Source: Sulfitobacter sp. SK011 (lineage in GTDB: Bacteria; Pseudomonadota; Alphaproteobacteria; Rhodobacterales; Rhodobacteraceae). From it: 64,000 bases of DNA. Position 1 is the first letter of the stretch. Every line of letters begins with the position of its first letter. The notes below the pieces were generated by a model. That model had not been told where the DNA came from, searched no databases, and saw only the letters and a program-made list of their open reading frames with translations. The position numbers and the translations under genes were made by a program. Where the stretch lies: assembly GCF_003352065.1 (NCBI RefSeq), contig NZ_CP025803.1, positions 3,389,574 to 3,453,573 of the forward strand, written 5' to 3'. Of this stretch, positions 46,242-55,378 are shown in pieces.

Positions 46242-46721
46242 TTAGCCCCCGAAGTGTAGAACGCAGATCAGGGTGAACAGGCGGCGTGCGGTGTCTGCGT
46301 CAATTTCGGCCTTGCCTTCAAGGCGTTCCTGCAGGACCCGGCTGCCTTCGTTGTGGATGCCGCGCCGGGCCATGTCGATGGTTTCAATCTGGCTGGGTGG
46401 CAGTTTCTTGACCGCGTCGAAATAGCTTTCGCAGATCTGAAAATAGTCTTTCACAACCTGCCGGAAGGGCCCGAGCGACAGATGGAATTCCGCCGCCTTT
46501 TCCGCGTCTTCGGTGTTCACATCAAACACCAGACGTTTGTCGCGGATCGACAGGCCAAGGTGATATGGGCCTTGCAGCGGCGCGCGGTCGTCACGTGAGG
46601 GCAGGACAAATGTATTGTCTTCCAGCAGGTCAAACATGGCCACCTTGCGCTCCTGCTCGATCTCGGGCGTGGGCGGCGGAAGGTTCGCGTCATCTAGGGC
46701 GATATGGGTGATGCGGGACAT
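46242..46721 (-). CDS. UPF0262 family protein
   Basis: 159 residues beginning MSRITHIALDDANLPPPTPE, matching UPF0262, a family found mainly in Alphaproteobacteria. FDLLEDNTFVLP and LGPFRQVVKDYFQICESYFDA are typical segments. No known function. It lies between hisD and a phosphatase gene on the same strand. Confidence 0.88.
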   Translation of the reverse strand: MSRITHIALDDANLPPPTPEIEQERKVAMFDLLEDNTFVLPSRDDRAPLQGPYHLGLSIRDKRLVFDVNTEDAEKAAEFHLSLGPFRQVVKDYFQICESYFDAVKKLPPSQIETIDMARRGIHNEGSRVLQERLEGKAEIDADTARRLFTLICVLHFGG

Positions 46722-46879
46722 AGGGCGACACTCTTGAACACGTGAGGCAGTTGGTTGTAGTTCCGGGTTGTCTAGCCTAGCCGCTCTCTTTGATCAATCG
46801 CGGTACTGCCCTGAGCAAAGTCAGGCCGTCATTGTCTCATTCAGGCTGCACATGTGGATGCGCCACGGGCATGACGCCG

Positions 46880-48178
46880 TCAATTGAGCTTATCAAGGCG
46901 GGCAGTGACGCTTAGCCCATGCGCCTCAAGGCTTTCAGATGTGGCCAGTCGCGCAGCAGCAGGGCCAATGGCCCGCAGCGCATCAGGTGTCATCCGGGCC
47001 AGTGTCGTGCGTTTCATAAAGTCCAGCACCGACAGGCCAGACGAGAACCGGGCCGAGCGCGCGGTTGGCAACACGTGGTTCGGGCCGCCGATATAATCGC
47101 CAATGGCCTCGGGCGTCCATTGACCAAGGAATATCGCGCCCGCATGGGTGATTTGGCCGCTCAGCGCCTCTGGATCCGCCACACACAGTTCAAGGTGTTC
47201 GGGGGCGATCCGATTTGACAGAGCGGCGGCAGTGGCGAGGTCAGGCACGGTGATGATCGCCCCATTGTCGCGCCAGCTGACCCCGGCAATCGCGCGGCGT
47301 TCAAGGGTTTTCAGCCGCTCTTCAACCGCATGGGCGACCTTTTGGCCAAAGCCCGCATCGGTGGTGATCAGAATGGATTGCGCGCTTTCGTCGTGTTCGG
47401 CCTGAGAGAGCAGATCAAGGGCGATCCAATCGGGATCATTGTCCGCATCCGCGATCACCAGAATTTCGGACGGCCCAGCAATCATGTCGATGCCGACCTT
47501 GCCAAAGACACGGCGCTTGGCGGCGGCGACAAAGGCGTTTCCGGGGCCGGTGATCTTGTCCACGGGCGCAATCGTGTCGGTGCCATAGGCAAGTGCCGCG
47601 ACGGCCTGTGCGCCGCCGATGCGATAAATCTCGTCCACACCGGAAATATGTGCGGCCATCAGGACGAGCGGGTTCAGCACCCCATCCGGCGTCGGCACCA
47701 CCATCGCCAAACGCGGCACGCCCGCGACCTTGGCCGGAATCGCGTTCATCAGCACGGACGAAGGATAACTTGCCAAGCCACCCGGCACATAAAGCCCCGC
47801 AGCCGACACCGGGGTCCAGCGCCAACCAAGCGTGGCCCCGGCGTCATCGGTCCATTCCGCATCTTCAGGCAGTTGTCGGGCATGGTATGAGCGGATGCGG
47901 GCGGCAGCCAATTCAAGGGCGGTTCGGTCGTCGGACGTGACTACATTGATGGCGTCGGCGATTTCTTTACCCGTGATGCGCAGGGTGTCTGAGGTCAAGG
48001 TGATCCGGTCAAACCTGGCGGTCAGATCAATAACAGCCGCATCACCGCGCGCCCGGACATCTGCAATGATATCTGCCACGACGGCATCCACATCGGGGCT
48101 ATCCTCGCGTTTGGCGTTCAGCAGGGTGGTAAAGGCGGCTTCAAAATCCGTCGCTGTGGCGTCGAGAGTTACGGGCAT
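46880..48178 (-). CDS. hisD: Histidinol dehydrogenase
   Basis: 432-residue zinc enzyme performing the last two oxidations of histidine synthesis (histidinol to histidine, NAD-dependent). Seen: AGLYVPGGLASYPSSVLMN, GPGNAFVAAAKRRVFGKVGIDMIAGPSE, the zinc/catalytic segments SQAEHDESAQ and APEHLELC, and GAIFLGQWTPEAIGDY. The ATG at 48178 fits the family; a longer frame upstream is not supported. Confidence 0.96.
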   Translation of the reverse strand: MPVTLDATATDFEAAFTTLLNAKREDSPDVDAVVADIIADVRARGDAAVIDLTARFDRITLTSDTLRITGKEIADAINVVTSDDRTALELAAARIRSYHARQLPEDAEWTDDAGATLGWRWTPVSAAGLYVPGGLASYPSSVLMNAIPAKVAGVPRLAMVVPTPDGVLNPLVLMAAHISGVDEIYRIGGAQAVAALAYGTDTIAPVDKITGPGNAFVAAAKRRVFGKVGIDMIAGPSEILVIADADNDPDWIALDLLSQAEHDESAQSILITTDAGFGQKVAHAVEERLKTLERRAIAGVSWRDNGAIITVPDLATAAALSNRIAPEHLELCVADPEALSGQITHAGAIFLGQWTPEAIGDYIGGPNHVLPTARSARFSSGLSVLDFMKRTTLARMTPDALRAIGPAAARLATSESLEAHGLSVTARLDKLN

Positions 48179-48221
48179 GGGGCGGGATGCTCCAGAAAAA
48201 GAGACAAAGGTCAGGACAGGA

Positions 48222-48692
48222 TCATTCGGGGTGATGCGGCAGCTTTTTCGAGGGGGCGACATAGGGTTTGGTGACATCCTTTAACGTCACCTCAACCGCC
48301 TCAACCTCCAGCCGGATCGCACCGTCCCCTGCCAGTGTCAGGATAAGATGGCCGGACGGTGCATCGGTCTGCTCAAAGGTGATGCTGAGCAGGGACAGAA
48401 TGGTGTCGGCATCGCCCTTTGGCACGCCCTGACTGGCGACGGCGCGCACATTGTTGAACATCAGCACCGATTGCACACGTTCCGGGCCATGACGGGTTTT
48501 GCCATCATCCTCCCAGCGGACCCGGTTGAGCAGCAGCGCAAACCGCGCGCCCTTTCGGTGCCAGCGCATCTCGGAGGCCGGAAAAACCGCATCCTGGGAG
48601 AGCGAGGAAATCACCGCAAGATCATCGCTATCCAGCGCACCCAGGTTAAGCGGTGCCTCGCGGCCATCTTCGAAACGTGCATCATCGGTCAT
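48222..48692 (-). CDS. DUF2948 family protein
   Basis: 156 residues, matching DUF2948, which is restricted to Alphaproteobacteria. Contains [20 protein letters not shown] and ends in a short acidic/basic tail. The start overlaps the murA stop by four bases (ATGA), so it is translationally coupled to murA. Function unknown. Confidence 0.85.
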   Translation of the reverse strand: MTDDARFEDGREAPLNLGALDSDDLAVISSLSQDAVFPASEMRWHRKGARFALLLNRVRWEDDGKTRHGPERVQSVLMFNNVRAVASQGVPKGDADTILSLLSITFEQTDAPSGHLILTLAGDGAIRLEVEAVEVTLKDVTKPYVAPSKKLPHHPE

Positions 48693-49960
48693 TTTTCGGA
48701 TATCCGTTCAATATTGGCACCCACGCCGCGCAACTTGGCCACGACATGCTCATAGCCCCGATCAAGGTGATAGACGCGCGCCACTTTGGTTTCGCCCTCT
48801 GCCGCCAGACCCGCAAGGATCAGAGACACAGAGGCGCGCAGGTCGGTCGCCATCACCGGCGCACCTTTGAGTTTTTTGACGCCTTTGACCGTTGCCGTAC
48901 CGCCGTGGACCTCAATATCAGCCCCCATGCGTTCCAGTTCGGGGGCGTGCATAAAGCGGTTCTCGAAAATCTTTTCTTCCAGCACCGACGTGCCCTCAGC
49001 CGTGCACAGCAGCGCCATCATCTGGGCCTGCAAATCAGTCGGAAAACCCGGGAACGGTTCGGTGGTGACATCAACCGCCCGAATGCGGCCATTCTTGCGC
49101 GCGACGCTCAGACCGCTTTTGGTCTCTGTCACAGAAATACCCGCCGCATCGAGTTTTTCACAGAACGCCTCAACAAGGCTTAGTTTGCCACCCAGCAGCT
49201 CCACTTCGCCGCCGCAGATCGCCGGGGCTAGCATATAGGTGCCCAGTTCGATCCGGTCCGTGACAACACGGTGGGTGGCACCGTGCAAACTGTCCACGCC
49301 CTGAATGGTGATGCTCTGGGTCCCATCGCCGTCGATCTGTGCGCCCATGGCGCGCAGACAGGTTGCCAGATCGACAATCTCAGGTTCGCGGGCTGCGTTG
49401 TTGATCACTGTCGTGCCCTTGGCAAGGGTCGCGGCCATCATGATATTCTCGGTCGCACCGACACTCGCAAAGGGAAAGTCGACAACCGCCCCCTGCAGCT
49501 TGCCGCCCTTGGCCTTGGCATGCAGATAGCCATCCCGCAGTTCAATCTCTGCACCCATTTTCGCAAGGCCATCGGTGTGAATGTCCATCGGGCGTGCCCC
49601 AATCGCACACCCACCGGGCAGCGACACCTCGGCATGGCCTTCGCGAGCCAAAAGCGGACCCAGCACCAGATTGGAGGCGCGCATCTTACGCACGATATCA
49701 TAATCCGCATGGGTATTGACCGCACCATGGCTGGACAGGGCGATCACCTGACCCCCTTGCAGCGACGTGACCTCTGCACCCAGGGATCTGAGCAATTCGG
49801 TCATCGTGCGGATGTCACTAAGGCGCGGCGCATTGGTCAGTGTCAGCGGTTCTTCACTGAGCAATGTTGCGGGCATCAGGGTCAGGCAGGCGTTTTTCGC
49901 CCCTGCAATTGGGATTTGACCGCGCAGTTCGCCGCCACCTTTGACCAGAATAGAATCCAT
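48689..49960 (-). CDS. murA: UDP-N-acetylglucosamine 1-carboxyvinyltransferase
   Basis: 423-residue MurA, catalysing the first committed step of peptidoglycan synthesis: enolpyruvyl transfer from PEP to UDP-GlcNAc. The catalytic, fosfomycin-binding cysteine is present as Cys118 in [26 protein letters not shown] and the C-terminal [16 protein letters not shown] are typical. It is flanked by a small coupled gene 5 bp upstream and DUF2948 downstream. Confidence 0.97.
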   Translation of the reverse strand: MDSILVKGGGELRGQIPIAGAKNACLTLMPATLLSEEPLTLTNAPRLSDIRTMTELLRSLGAEVTSLQGGQVIALSSHGAVNTHADYDIVRKMRASNLVLGPLLAREGHAEVSLPGGCAIGARPMDIHTDGLAKMGAEIELRDGYLHAKAKGGKLQGAVVDFPFASVGATENIMMAATLAKGTTVINNAAREPEIVDLATCLRAMGAQIDGDGTQSITIQGVDSLHGATHRVVTDRIELGTYMLAPAICGGEVELLGGKLSLVEAFCEKLDAAGISVTETKSGLSVARKNGRIRAVDVTTEPFPGFPTDLQAQMMALLCTAEGTSVLEEKIFENRFMHAPELERMGADIEVHGGTATVKGVKKLKGAPVMATDLRASVSLILAGLAAEGETKVARVYHLDRGYEHVVAKLRGVGANIERISEK

Positions 49961-49965
49961 TAACT

Positions 49966-50145
49966 TTAGCTTTCCTGTTCGGACCCATCCGGCCCATTGC
50001 CTGTGTTCCCCTGCCCCTTGTCGCCTTTACGCGCACGGCTTTGTGCCTTGCGCCGCGCCATGTTGGCTTTTAATGCCGCTTTCAGCCGATCCTCACGGAT
50101 TTCAGCCTGGGTTCGGGGCTTTTGAGGGGCCGTATCTTTTGCCAT
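49966..50145 (-). CDS. Small basic hypothetical protein coupled to murA
   Basis: 59-codon frame, shorter than usual ORF cut-offs, running from ATG at 50145 to TAA at 49966, five bases before the murA ATG. The product starts [16 protein letters not shown], continues with a strongly basic helix ([16 protein letters not shown]) and ends in a Gly/acid-rich tail. Tight spacing suggests coupling to murA. No known family recognised; the basic helix could bind nucleic acid or ribosomes, but this is speculative. Confidence 0.65.
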   Translation of the reverse strand: MAKDTAPQKPRTQAEIREDRLKAALKANMARRKAQSRARKGDKGQGNTGNGPDGSEQES

Positions 50146-50188
50146 GCCGCTTGTCTAGCGCAGGGGTGCAGCAGCGTCCAGATTAGGG

Positions 50189-50217
50189 TTGCACCATAAA
50201 AGGTTTGCCGCTAATCA
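50189..50217 (+). promoter_or_regulatory. Sigma-70-type promoter of tRNA-Thr
   Basis: TTGCAC (-35) at 50189-50194 and TAATCA (-10) at 50212-50217 are separated by 17 bases, and the tRNA begins 13 bases after the -10 element. Confidence 0.65.
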
Positions 50218-50229
50218 CCCGCTCACGAT

Positions 50230-50304
50230 GCTGTGGTAGCTCAGTGGTAGAGCACACCCTTGGTAAGGGTGAGGTCGAGAGTTCGATCCTCTCTCACAGC
50301 ACCA
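50230..50304 (+). tRNA. tRNA-Thr (anticodon GGT)
   Basis: 75-nt cloverleaf. The acceptor stem GCTGTGG pairs with TCACAGC (one G-T), the D arm is GCTC/GAGC, and the anticodon stem CACCC/GGGTG closes the loop TTGGTAA with anticodon GGT. The T arm GAGAG/CTCTC has the TTCGATC loop. Discriminator A and an encoded CCA end the gene at 50304. Confidence 0.96.
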
Positions 50305-51083
50305 TACATACCGATTAAGTGCCTTTGCTTCAGTCGCTTAACGAAAAACGCCATTTCAAAGCCATCCCGCAATCTTTTCATTGTATGCTATTAGAGATGC
50401 TCGTCAGCGGGCAGTTTCGACCTGACGATCAATTGAATAGCGCGCGCGCCCAAGGCAGCAAACTATGAATAACTGGCCCGCCTCGGCAAAGCGAACGGTT
50501 CGGATCATCGATTCCCCCTCCCCGCCCAGTTGAAGGACAGGATCGTTTCGGACAAGCCAGCATTCCCCCATGCGTGACACTGATCGCAACCCCAGGAACG
50601 TCAGGTTGAATCGCCGATAGATGCGGATACTCCAAATTGCAGTCTTGATGCAGCGTGACGCAACATCTAGTGTTGAACACATGTACCGTGGAACTGGAAC
50701 AAATCGCTGATGTTCACCTTACTGTTCGGAAAATCAAAGCCTCAGGAAAAGGTGTTTTGCCGATCCCATGAGCCAAAGGTCTTTTCGCGGTTTCCGCATA
50801 ATCATACGCGCGGTGAGGTTGCGGAAGCTCCGGCTGAAACGGTGCCGCCATTCCAGTCAGACTTTCCTGAGGACCACGCCGACCCGGTGATCAATCCGGT
50901 TGCCCATTTACATTCTGATGCGCCGATACCGCTTGATCTTTTTCGTCGGGCCCTGCCCCAGAGGTTTCGCGAGATCGACGCAAAGGTAGGTAAATAACTT
51001 TTACCGAGGTCCGGACGGTTGCAGAGCAGATGGCATTTGACCAACACGAAGTGATCCCCGCCAGCAAGGCCGAAACACTGCCC
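50305..51083. other. 779-bp region with only doubtful ORFs
   Basis: Two divergent frames exist: 50404-50682 on the minus strand (92 codons, product containing VLQLGGEGESMIRTVRF) and 50710-50997 on the plus strand (95 codons, beginning MFTLLFGKSKPQEK). Neither has a clear ribosome site or recognised domain. They could be small accessory genes or chance frames. No terminator with a T tract was seen after the tRNA. Confidence 0.45.
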
Positions 51084-52226
51084 TCAACCCAACCGGCGCA
51101 GCAGGTCCAAAGACGGATCGCCCGTTGCCGGCAGGCCGACACTGCTTTGATAGGCGGAAATGGCCTTGCGGCTGTTGGGGCCGATCACGCCGTCAGTGCC
51201 GTCCGTGTCGAAACCTCTGGCCGTCAGCTTGGTTTGCAGGGACACCCGGTCGGCTTTGGTTAATCCGTCGGCATCGGGCGGGAAACTGCCCCGGATCGGG
51301 CCTGCACCGCCGATACGGTCGGCAAGATGGCCGACGCCAATCGCATAGTTGTCGGAATTGTTGTAGCGCTTGATGGCGCGAAAGTTGCTGGTCACGTTGA
51401 ATGTGGGTCCGCCGGGCTGAGGTTGGATCGCGGTCCCGGCAGGTGCGCCATTGCCAACCTCGCCCCCCCATTTCAAGCCCCGCGTCCAGCCGTTGCGCGA
51501 CAGGTACGCCGCCGTAGAGGCCAGAGCATCAGAAGGGTCCGCAGACCAGATATCGCGCCGGCCATCGCCGGTAAAATCCACGGCAAAGGCTTGATAAGAC
51601 GTCGGAATAAATTGCGTGTGGCCCATGGCACCGGCCCATGATCCGGTCATGTTCGCCGCTGATACATCACCATTTTGCAAAATCTTGAGCGCCGCGATCA
51701 GCTGTTTTTCAAAGAAAACCCCGCGCCGCCCGTCAAAGGCGAGCGTTGAGGTCGAGGAGATTACCGGCACATCGCCGCGCCGTTCGCCATAAAAGCTTTC
51801 CAGGCCCCAGACGGCGGCAACGATTTCGGCGGAAACGCCATATTTCGCCTCAATCGCGGATAGGGTGTTGCGATGGCGCGCGAATGCGGCGCGGCCTTTG
51901 CTGACCCGTTCATCTGAGGCGGCGATGGCAAGGTAATCCTCAAGCGTGCGGCTGAATTCGGTCTGGTTGCGGTCGCGCTTTACGACACCGGGCAGATACC
52001 CCGCGCCGCGAAACGCAGCACTTAATGTACCGGAGGAAATCCCCTGCCCGGCGGCCCGTGCCTTGAACGCTGCGACCCAGGCATCATAGCCTGCATTGGG
52101 CACCGGTTGCAGATCTGAGGGCGTACTGCTGATCCGGGGGCCCAGCGTGCCGCCACCCCCTGTTGTGCAGGCAAAGAGGCCAATTGCGCCCAATCCAAAT
52201 ACGAAAATTCTGCGTGAAGTGTTCAT
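51084..52226 (-). CDS. Lytic murein transglycosylase (MltB family) with peptidoglycan-binding domain
   Basis: 380-residue lipoprotein: lipobox near residue 20 (IGLFACTTGGG). The SLT_2/MltB catalytic domain spans about 40-310, with the catalytic glutamate in AAVWGLESFYGERRGD and MTGSWAGAMGHTQFIPTSYQAFAVD. The last ~60 residues form a PG_binding_1 domain (LQTKLTARGFDTDGTDGVIGPNSRKAI). It cleaves glycan strands to 1,6-anhydroMurNAc products in the periplasm. Confidence 0.92.
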   Translation of the reverse strand: MNTSRRIFVFGLGAIGLFACTTGGGGTLGPRISSTPSDLQPVPNAGYDAWVAAFKARAAGQGISSGTLSAAFRGAGYLPGVVKRDRNQTEFSRTLEDYLAIAASDERVSKGRAAFARHRNTLSAIEAKYGVSAEIVAAVWGLESFYGERRGDVPVISSTSTLAFDGRRGVFFEKQLIAALKILQNGDVSAANMTGSWAGAMGHTQFIPTSYQAFAVDFTGDGRRDIWSADPSDALASTAAYLSRNGWTRGLKWGGEVGNGAPAGTAIQPQPGGPTFNVTSNFRAIKRYNNSDNYAIGVGHLADRIGGAGPIRGSFPPDADGLTKADRVSLQTKLTARGFDTDGTDGVIGPNSRKAISAYQSSVGLPATGDPSLDLLRRLG

Positions 52227-52318
52227 GATGCCTGCCCTCGTTTGTTTTCTGGCAACATACGCGATCGAAATCGCCGCGCAAAGCGACGTTTCACTGGCTT
52301 GGCAATCACTCGCTTGCG

Positions 52319-52795
52319 TCAGTCGCCGGGCGCATAAAGCGGGACGGTCGACATCGACATCTTCGCCGAACCGTCCTGAACATCGCGCGCATGGCTGATG
52401 TAGATCAGCGTGTTGTTTTCTGCGTCGAAAATGCGTTTGATTCTGAGACTTTTGAAAATGATCGAACGGCGCTCGCTGAACACATCCTCACCCTCATCAT
52501 CACGCTCGATATCGCCCATTTCAATCGGCCCGGTCTGGCGACACGAGATCGACGAATTTGACGGATCTTCAAACCAATTGCCCTTTTGCAACCGGTCAAT
52601 CAGACCACGGTCAAAATAAGCGACGTGGCACGTCACCCCTTTGACCTTCGGATCAGGGATTGCTTCGATCACAATGTCATTGCCCAGCCAGTCCACATCG
52701 ACATTCCCCACAACCTCGGCAAGAAGCGGCGTTGCGCACAAGGCAGTTGCCGTGAGGAAAACAGCGAAACGGGTCGGAATAATTTTATCTTTCAT
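52319..52795 (-). CDS. creA: CreA family protein
   Basis: 158-residue secreted protein with a signal peptide ending near PLLAE, and the family core GNVDVDWLGNDIVIEAIPDPKVKGVTCHVAYF. RRSIIFKSLRIKRIFDAENNTLIYISH is also typical. CreA is a periplasmic protein of unknown biochemical role. It is transcribed in the same direction as the transglycosylase, 92 bp upstream of it. Confidence 0.9.
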   Translation of the reverse strand: MKDKIIPTRFAVFLTATALCATPLLAEVVGNVDVDWLGNDIVIEAIPDPKVKGVTCHVAYFDRGLIDRLQKGNWFEDPSNSSISCRQTGPIEMGDIERDDEGEDVFSERRSIIFKSLRIKRIFDAENNTLIYISHARDVQDGSAKMSMSTVPLYAPGD

Positions 52796-53407
52796 TTTGG
52801 CTAACGCACTCCGGAGGTGATGGTTCCGGCAAATCTAGCCGGTTTGTCGTGTCCTTGTAAGATGCGTTTCGCCCATCAATGGACCAATGCGAATAAGTCG
52901 CTTCATCAGCATTGTTCAGGGCAACCTGTCGCGCGTCTTAGACTCGATGCAGCGGATATTCTGAAACGTATCAACGAGTTGCGTCTTTCACTATTTACCG
53001 AAACGTCAAGCACTTCTGACCCAGACCGGACTATTCCGCAAGATGTAGCAATATCAGCTGCGCGGACTTTTGAGACATTCGCTCCTTTGGCACCAATGGC
53101 CGGTGTTGGCGCATCGCGACGTTGATCATTGTCATGTGCATTTCGTCGTTGGTAACCGGACTAGCTGAATATACCGGGATGCAGCGGGCAAAGTGGTCGT
53201 TCAAGTCGGAGCGCAGCAAAAACTTGGGGCTAGAGATCTGAGTTGCGGGACCAAGCTGAGTTTTTTCTATGCAGCATCAACGATCGCTCATTGCAGTTCG
53301 CGACCGCGACGAAAAACAAGCCGGAAGGATTTGATGCATCCGCTACTGGGATATAGAATTCATTGACAGATTGAAGGGCGGACATCGGACTGAGAAACTA
53401 CCGGCCC
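52796..53407. other. 612-bp region without a convincing gene
   Basis: A 102-codon frame at 52817-53125 on the plus strand has no ribosome site, no domain and odd codon use. The segment near 53350-53400 contains short pieces (GGCGGACATCGGACT) reminiscent of degraded repeats that also mark 63700-63830. It separates the CreA gene from the end of the Tad locus; no clear terminator hairpin was found after tadC. Confidence 0.5.
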
Positions 53408-54409
53408 CTATCCGAACATGTTTATCCAGCGGATAACCATTGGGGATAGGCAGATCAATAACAACACGGGCATCATGCAAAGTGCCATGACAGCGGACAT
53501 TTGGACTGGCAGACGGTTTGCTTTTTCCTGAGCGCGCAGTTCGCGATCAAGGCGCATGTCAGCTGAAAATTGGTTCAACGCGGTTGAAACGCTGGTGCCA
53601 AATTGATTGGACTGCAATATCACATTGGCAAAAGAAGTGAGTTCTTCAACATCGACATGTTCAGCCATGTCCAACAAGGCGGCCTGGCGTTCTTTGCCGG
53701 CCTGGACTTCGAGTTGAAGGATCATAAATTCCTGTGAAATTTCAGGGGCAGCATGCGCCAATTCGTGGGATACCCGCGTCATGGCGGCATCAAATCCTAA
53801 CCCCGCCTCAATGGCGACCTGCAACAGATCAAGTGCGTTTGGCAGGCTGAATTCGATTTCTTGGCGTCGTTTCTTGATCCGCGAGCGCAACCATATTGCT
53901 GGAGCATAGAAGCCCACAACCATCAAGGCCGTCACGATTTGCACTGCATTGAGCCAGGTCACCTCCTGCAGCAAATCAGCGACCTTCAGCTTGTACTGAA
54001 GTTCTGAAGGGAGGGCCATGACAATCAGGAAGAGCGCGGGCAGGATAACGCCCATAATTGTGCGAAACGCATAGAAGGTACGCACAGAGTGCTTGCGCCG
54101 GATCCCGGCGCGACGCAATTGCCTGCCTATTTTGGAACGCTCTTTTCGGGAGGATGGGACAAAGGCCTTCAATAGCCCGTGGGGATCGCTGTCGTCGCCC
54201 TGAAGAAGATCAAAATCAGTCCCATGCGCTGGTTTGATGGAGCCGGCATGCATGCGGCGGGTTGCCGGTGCTTCCCCAGCCAACATACCCGAAAGGCCCT
54301 GAACAATGAAATAGACGCTGATCGCGACAGCAGACAGAGTAATATATTCGGGATTGGCGAGTAGAATGTTCAGTTTGTCAGCAATATTGTCCATTTCACC
54401 GCTCTCCAA
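53408..54409 (-). CDS. tadC: Tad pilus inner-membrane protein TadC (T2SS GspF family)
   Basis: 333-residue GspF-domain protein with an N-terminal membrane segment and two more at the C-terminus (MSAVMALCMMPVLLLICLSPMV). The core FSLPNALDLLQVAIEAGLGFDAAM and LTSFANVILQSNQFGTSVSTAL are typical T2SSF motifs. It forms the inner-membrane platform with TadB. Directly adjacent to tadB (no gap) and last gene of the locus. Confidence 0.92.
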   Translation of the reverse strand: MESGEMDNIADKLNILLANPEYITLSAVAISVYFIVQGLSGMLAGEAPATRRMHAGSIKPAHGTDFDLLQGDDSDPHGLLKAFVPSSRKERSKIGRQLRRAGIRRKHSVRTFYAFRTIMGVILPALFLIVMALPSELQYKLKVADLLQEVTWLNAVQIVTALMVVGFYAPAIWLRSRIKKRRQEIEFSLPNALDLLQVAIEAGLGFDAAMTRVSHELAHAAPEISQEFMILQLEVQAGKERQAALLDMAEHVDVEELTSFANVILQSNQFGTSVSTALNQFSADMRLDRELRAQEKANRLPVQMSAVMALCMMPVLLLICLSPMVIRWINMFG

Positions 54410-55378
54410 TTAGAATTTGAAACTGACTAATTTATAAAGAATGAGCCCTTGTACTAGAATCAGTCCAAATACGGCGGAGGCAAAGTACACAAACCTGGGG
54501 TCAGTTCGCACATCGCCGTAGAAGGAGGGTGAAGAAAGCTCAATCGTCACGTAGATAAACAAGGGCAGCGCCGTCAGGATCATCGCACTCAGGCGACCTT
54601 CTGCAGAAATGGCTTTGATCTTTTTGCGCATTGTACGGCGGTCTCGTATCACCTTTGAAAGAACAGTCAGGATCCGGGATAGATTGCCACCGGTGCCATG
54701 TTGAATGCCGATGCTGACGGCTAGGTAATTCGCGTCTTCGGTTTTTACCCGTTTGGCAAAATCGTGAAATGCTGTGGCGACGTCCTCACCGTAGTTGATC
54801 TGGTCCTGAATAATGCCAAATTCTGTCCCGATCGGGTCTGGCATGTCTGCTGCCACGTTGCCGACAGTCACTGCAATCGGATGACCAACTTTGAGGCCAC
54901 GTGCCATCAGATCAAGGGAATCCGGCAACTGACTGGTGAGTTTTTTCAGCCGTGCCTCTTTCATGGCAAGGAGAACCACCAACGGAGTTATCAATCCAAC
55001 GACCACACCGCCCGACAGGGCCAGGTCTTGATGAACAAACTGCTGTGCGACGACAAATACCAGAGCGGCCAAAACAAAAACAGCAACCAACATCCAAGCC
55101 GGATTAAATGTCAGCCCCGCCTGGACCAAAAGGCGCCGAACCCAAGTGATGGGTCCCACTCTACCTTCGCCCCCCACCATGACCGGATCACGCAGAAGTT
55201 TCAGCACATCATCCGTCGAGGCACCATTTTGTATCATTTTCATGCGCCTATTTCGCGCCTCGCCTTGTGTCTCACGACGAAACAGAAGTTGCACCAGCCC
55301 CTCGTAGGCCACGAGGACGCCAATGAAGATGACAACATATAGACCCAGAGTAGGGTCAATCGCTTGCATTTCACTCAT
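54410..55378 (-). CDS. tadB: Tad pilus inner-membrane protein TadB (T2SS GspF family)
   Basis: 322-residue GspF-domain protein. It has an N-terminal membrane segment (LYVVIFIGVLVAYEGLVQLLF), a central pair, LPDSLDLMARGLKVGHPIAVTV and GGNLSRILTVLSKVIRDRRTM motifs, and a C-terminal membrane pair. It overlaps the cpaF stop by four bases. Confidence 0.92.
   Translation of the reverse strand: MSEMQAIDPTLGLYVVIFIGVLVAYEGLVQLLFRRETQGEARNRRMKMIQNGASTDDVLKLLRDPVMVGGEGRVGPITWVRRLLVQAGLTFNPAWMLVAVFVLAALVFVVAQQFVHQDLALSGGVVVGLITPLVVLLAMKEARLKKLTSQLPDSLDLMARGLKVGHPIAVTVGNVAADMPDPIGTEFGIIQDQINYGEDVATAFHDFAKRVKTEDANYLAVSIGIQHGTGGNLSRILTVLSKVIRDRRTMRKKIKAISAEGRLSAMILTALPLFIYVTIELSSPSFYGDVRTDPRFVYFASAVFGLILVQGLILYKLVSFKF

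Noticed and set aside
52817..53125. 102-codon plus-strand frame after creA
   Set aside because: No ribosome site, no recognised domain and codon use unlike neighbours.
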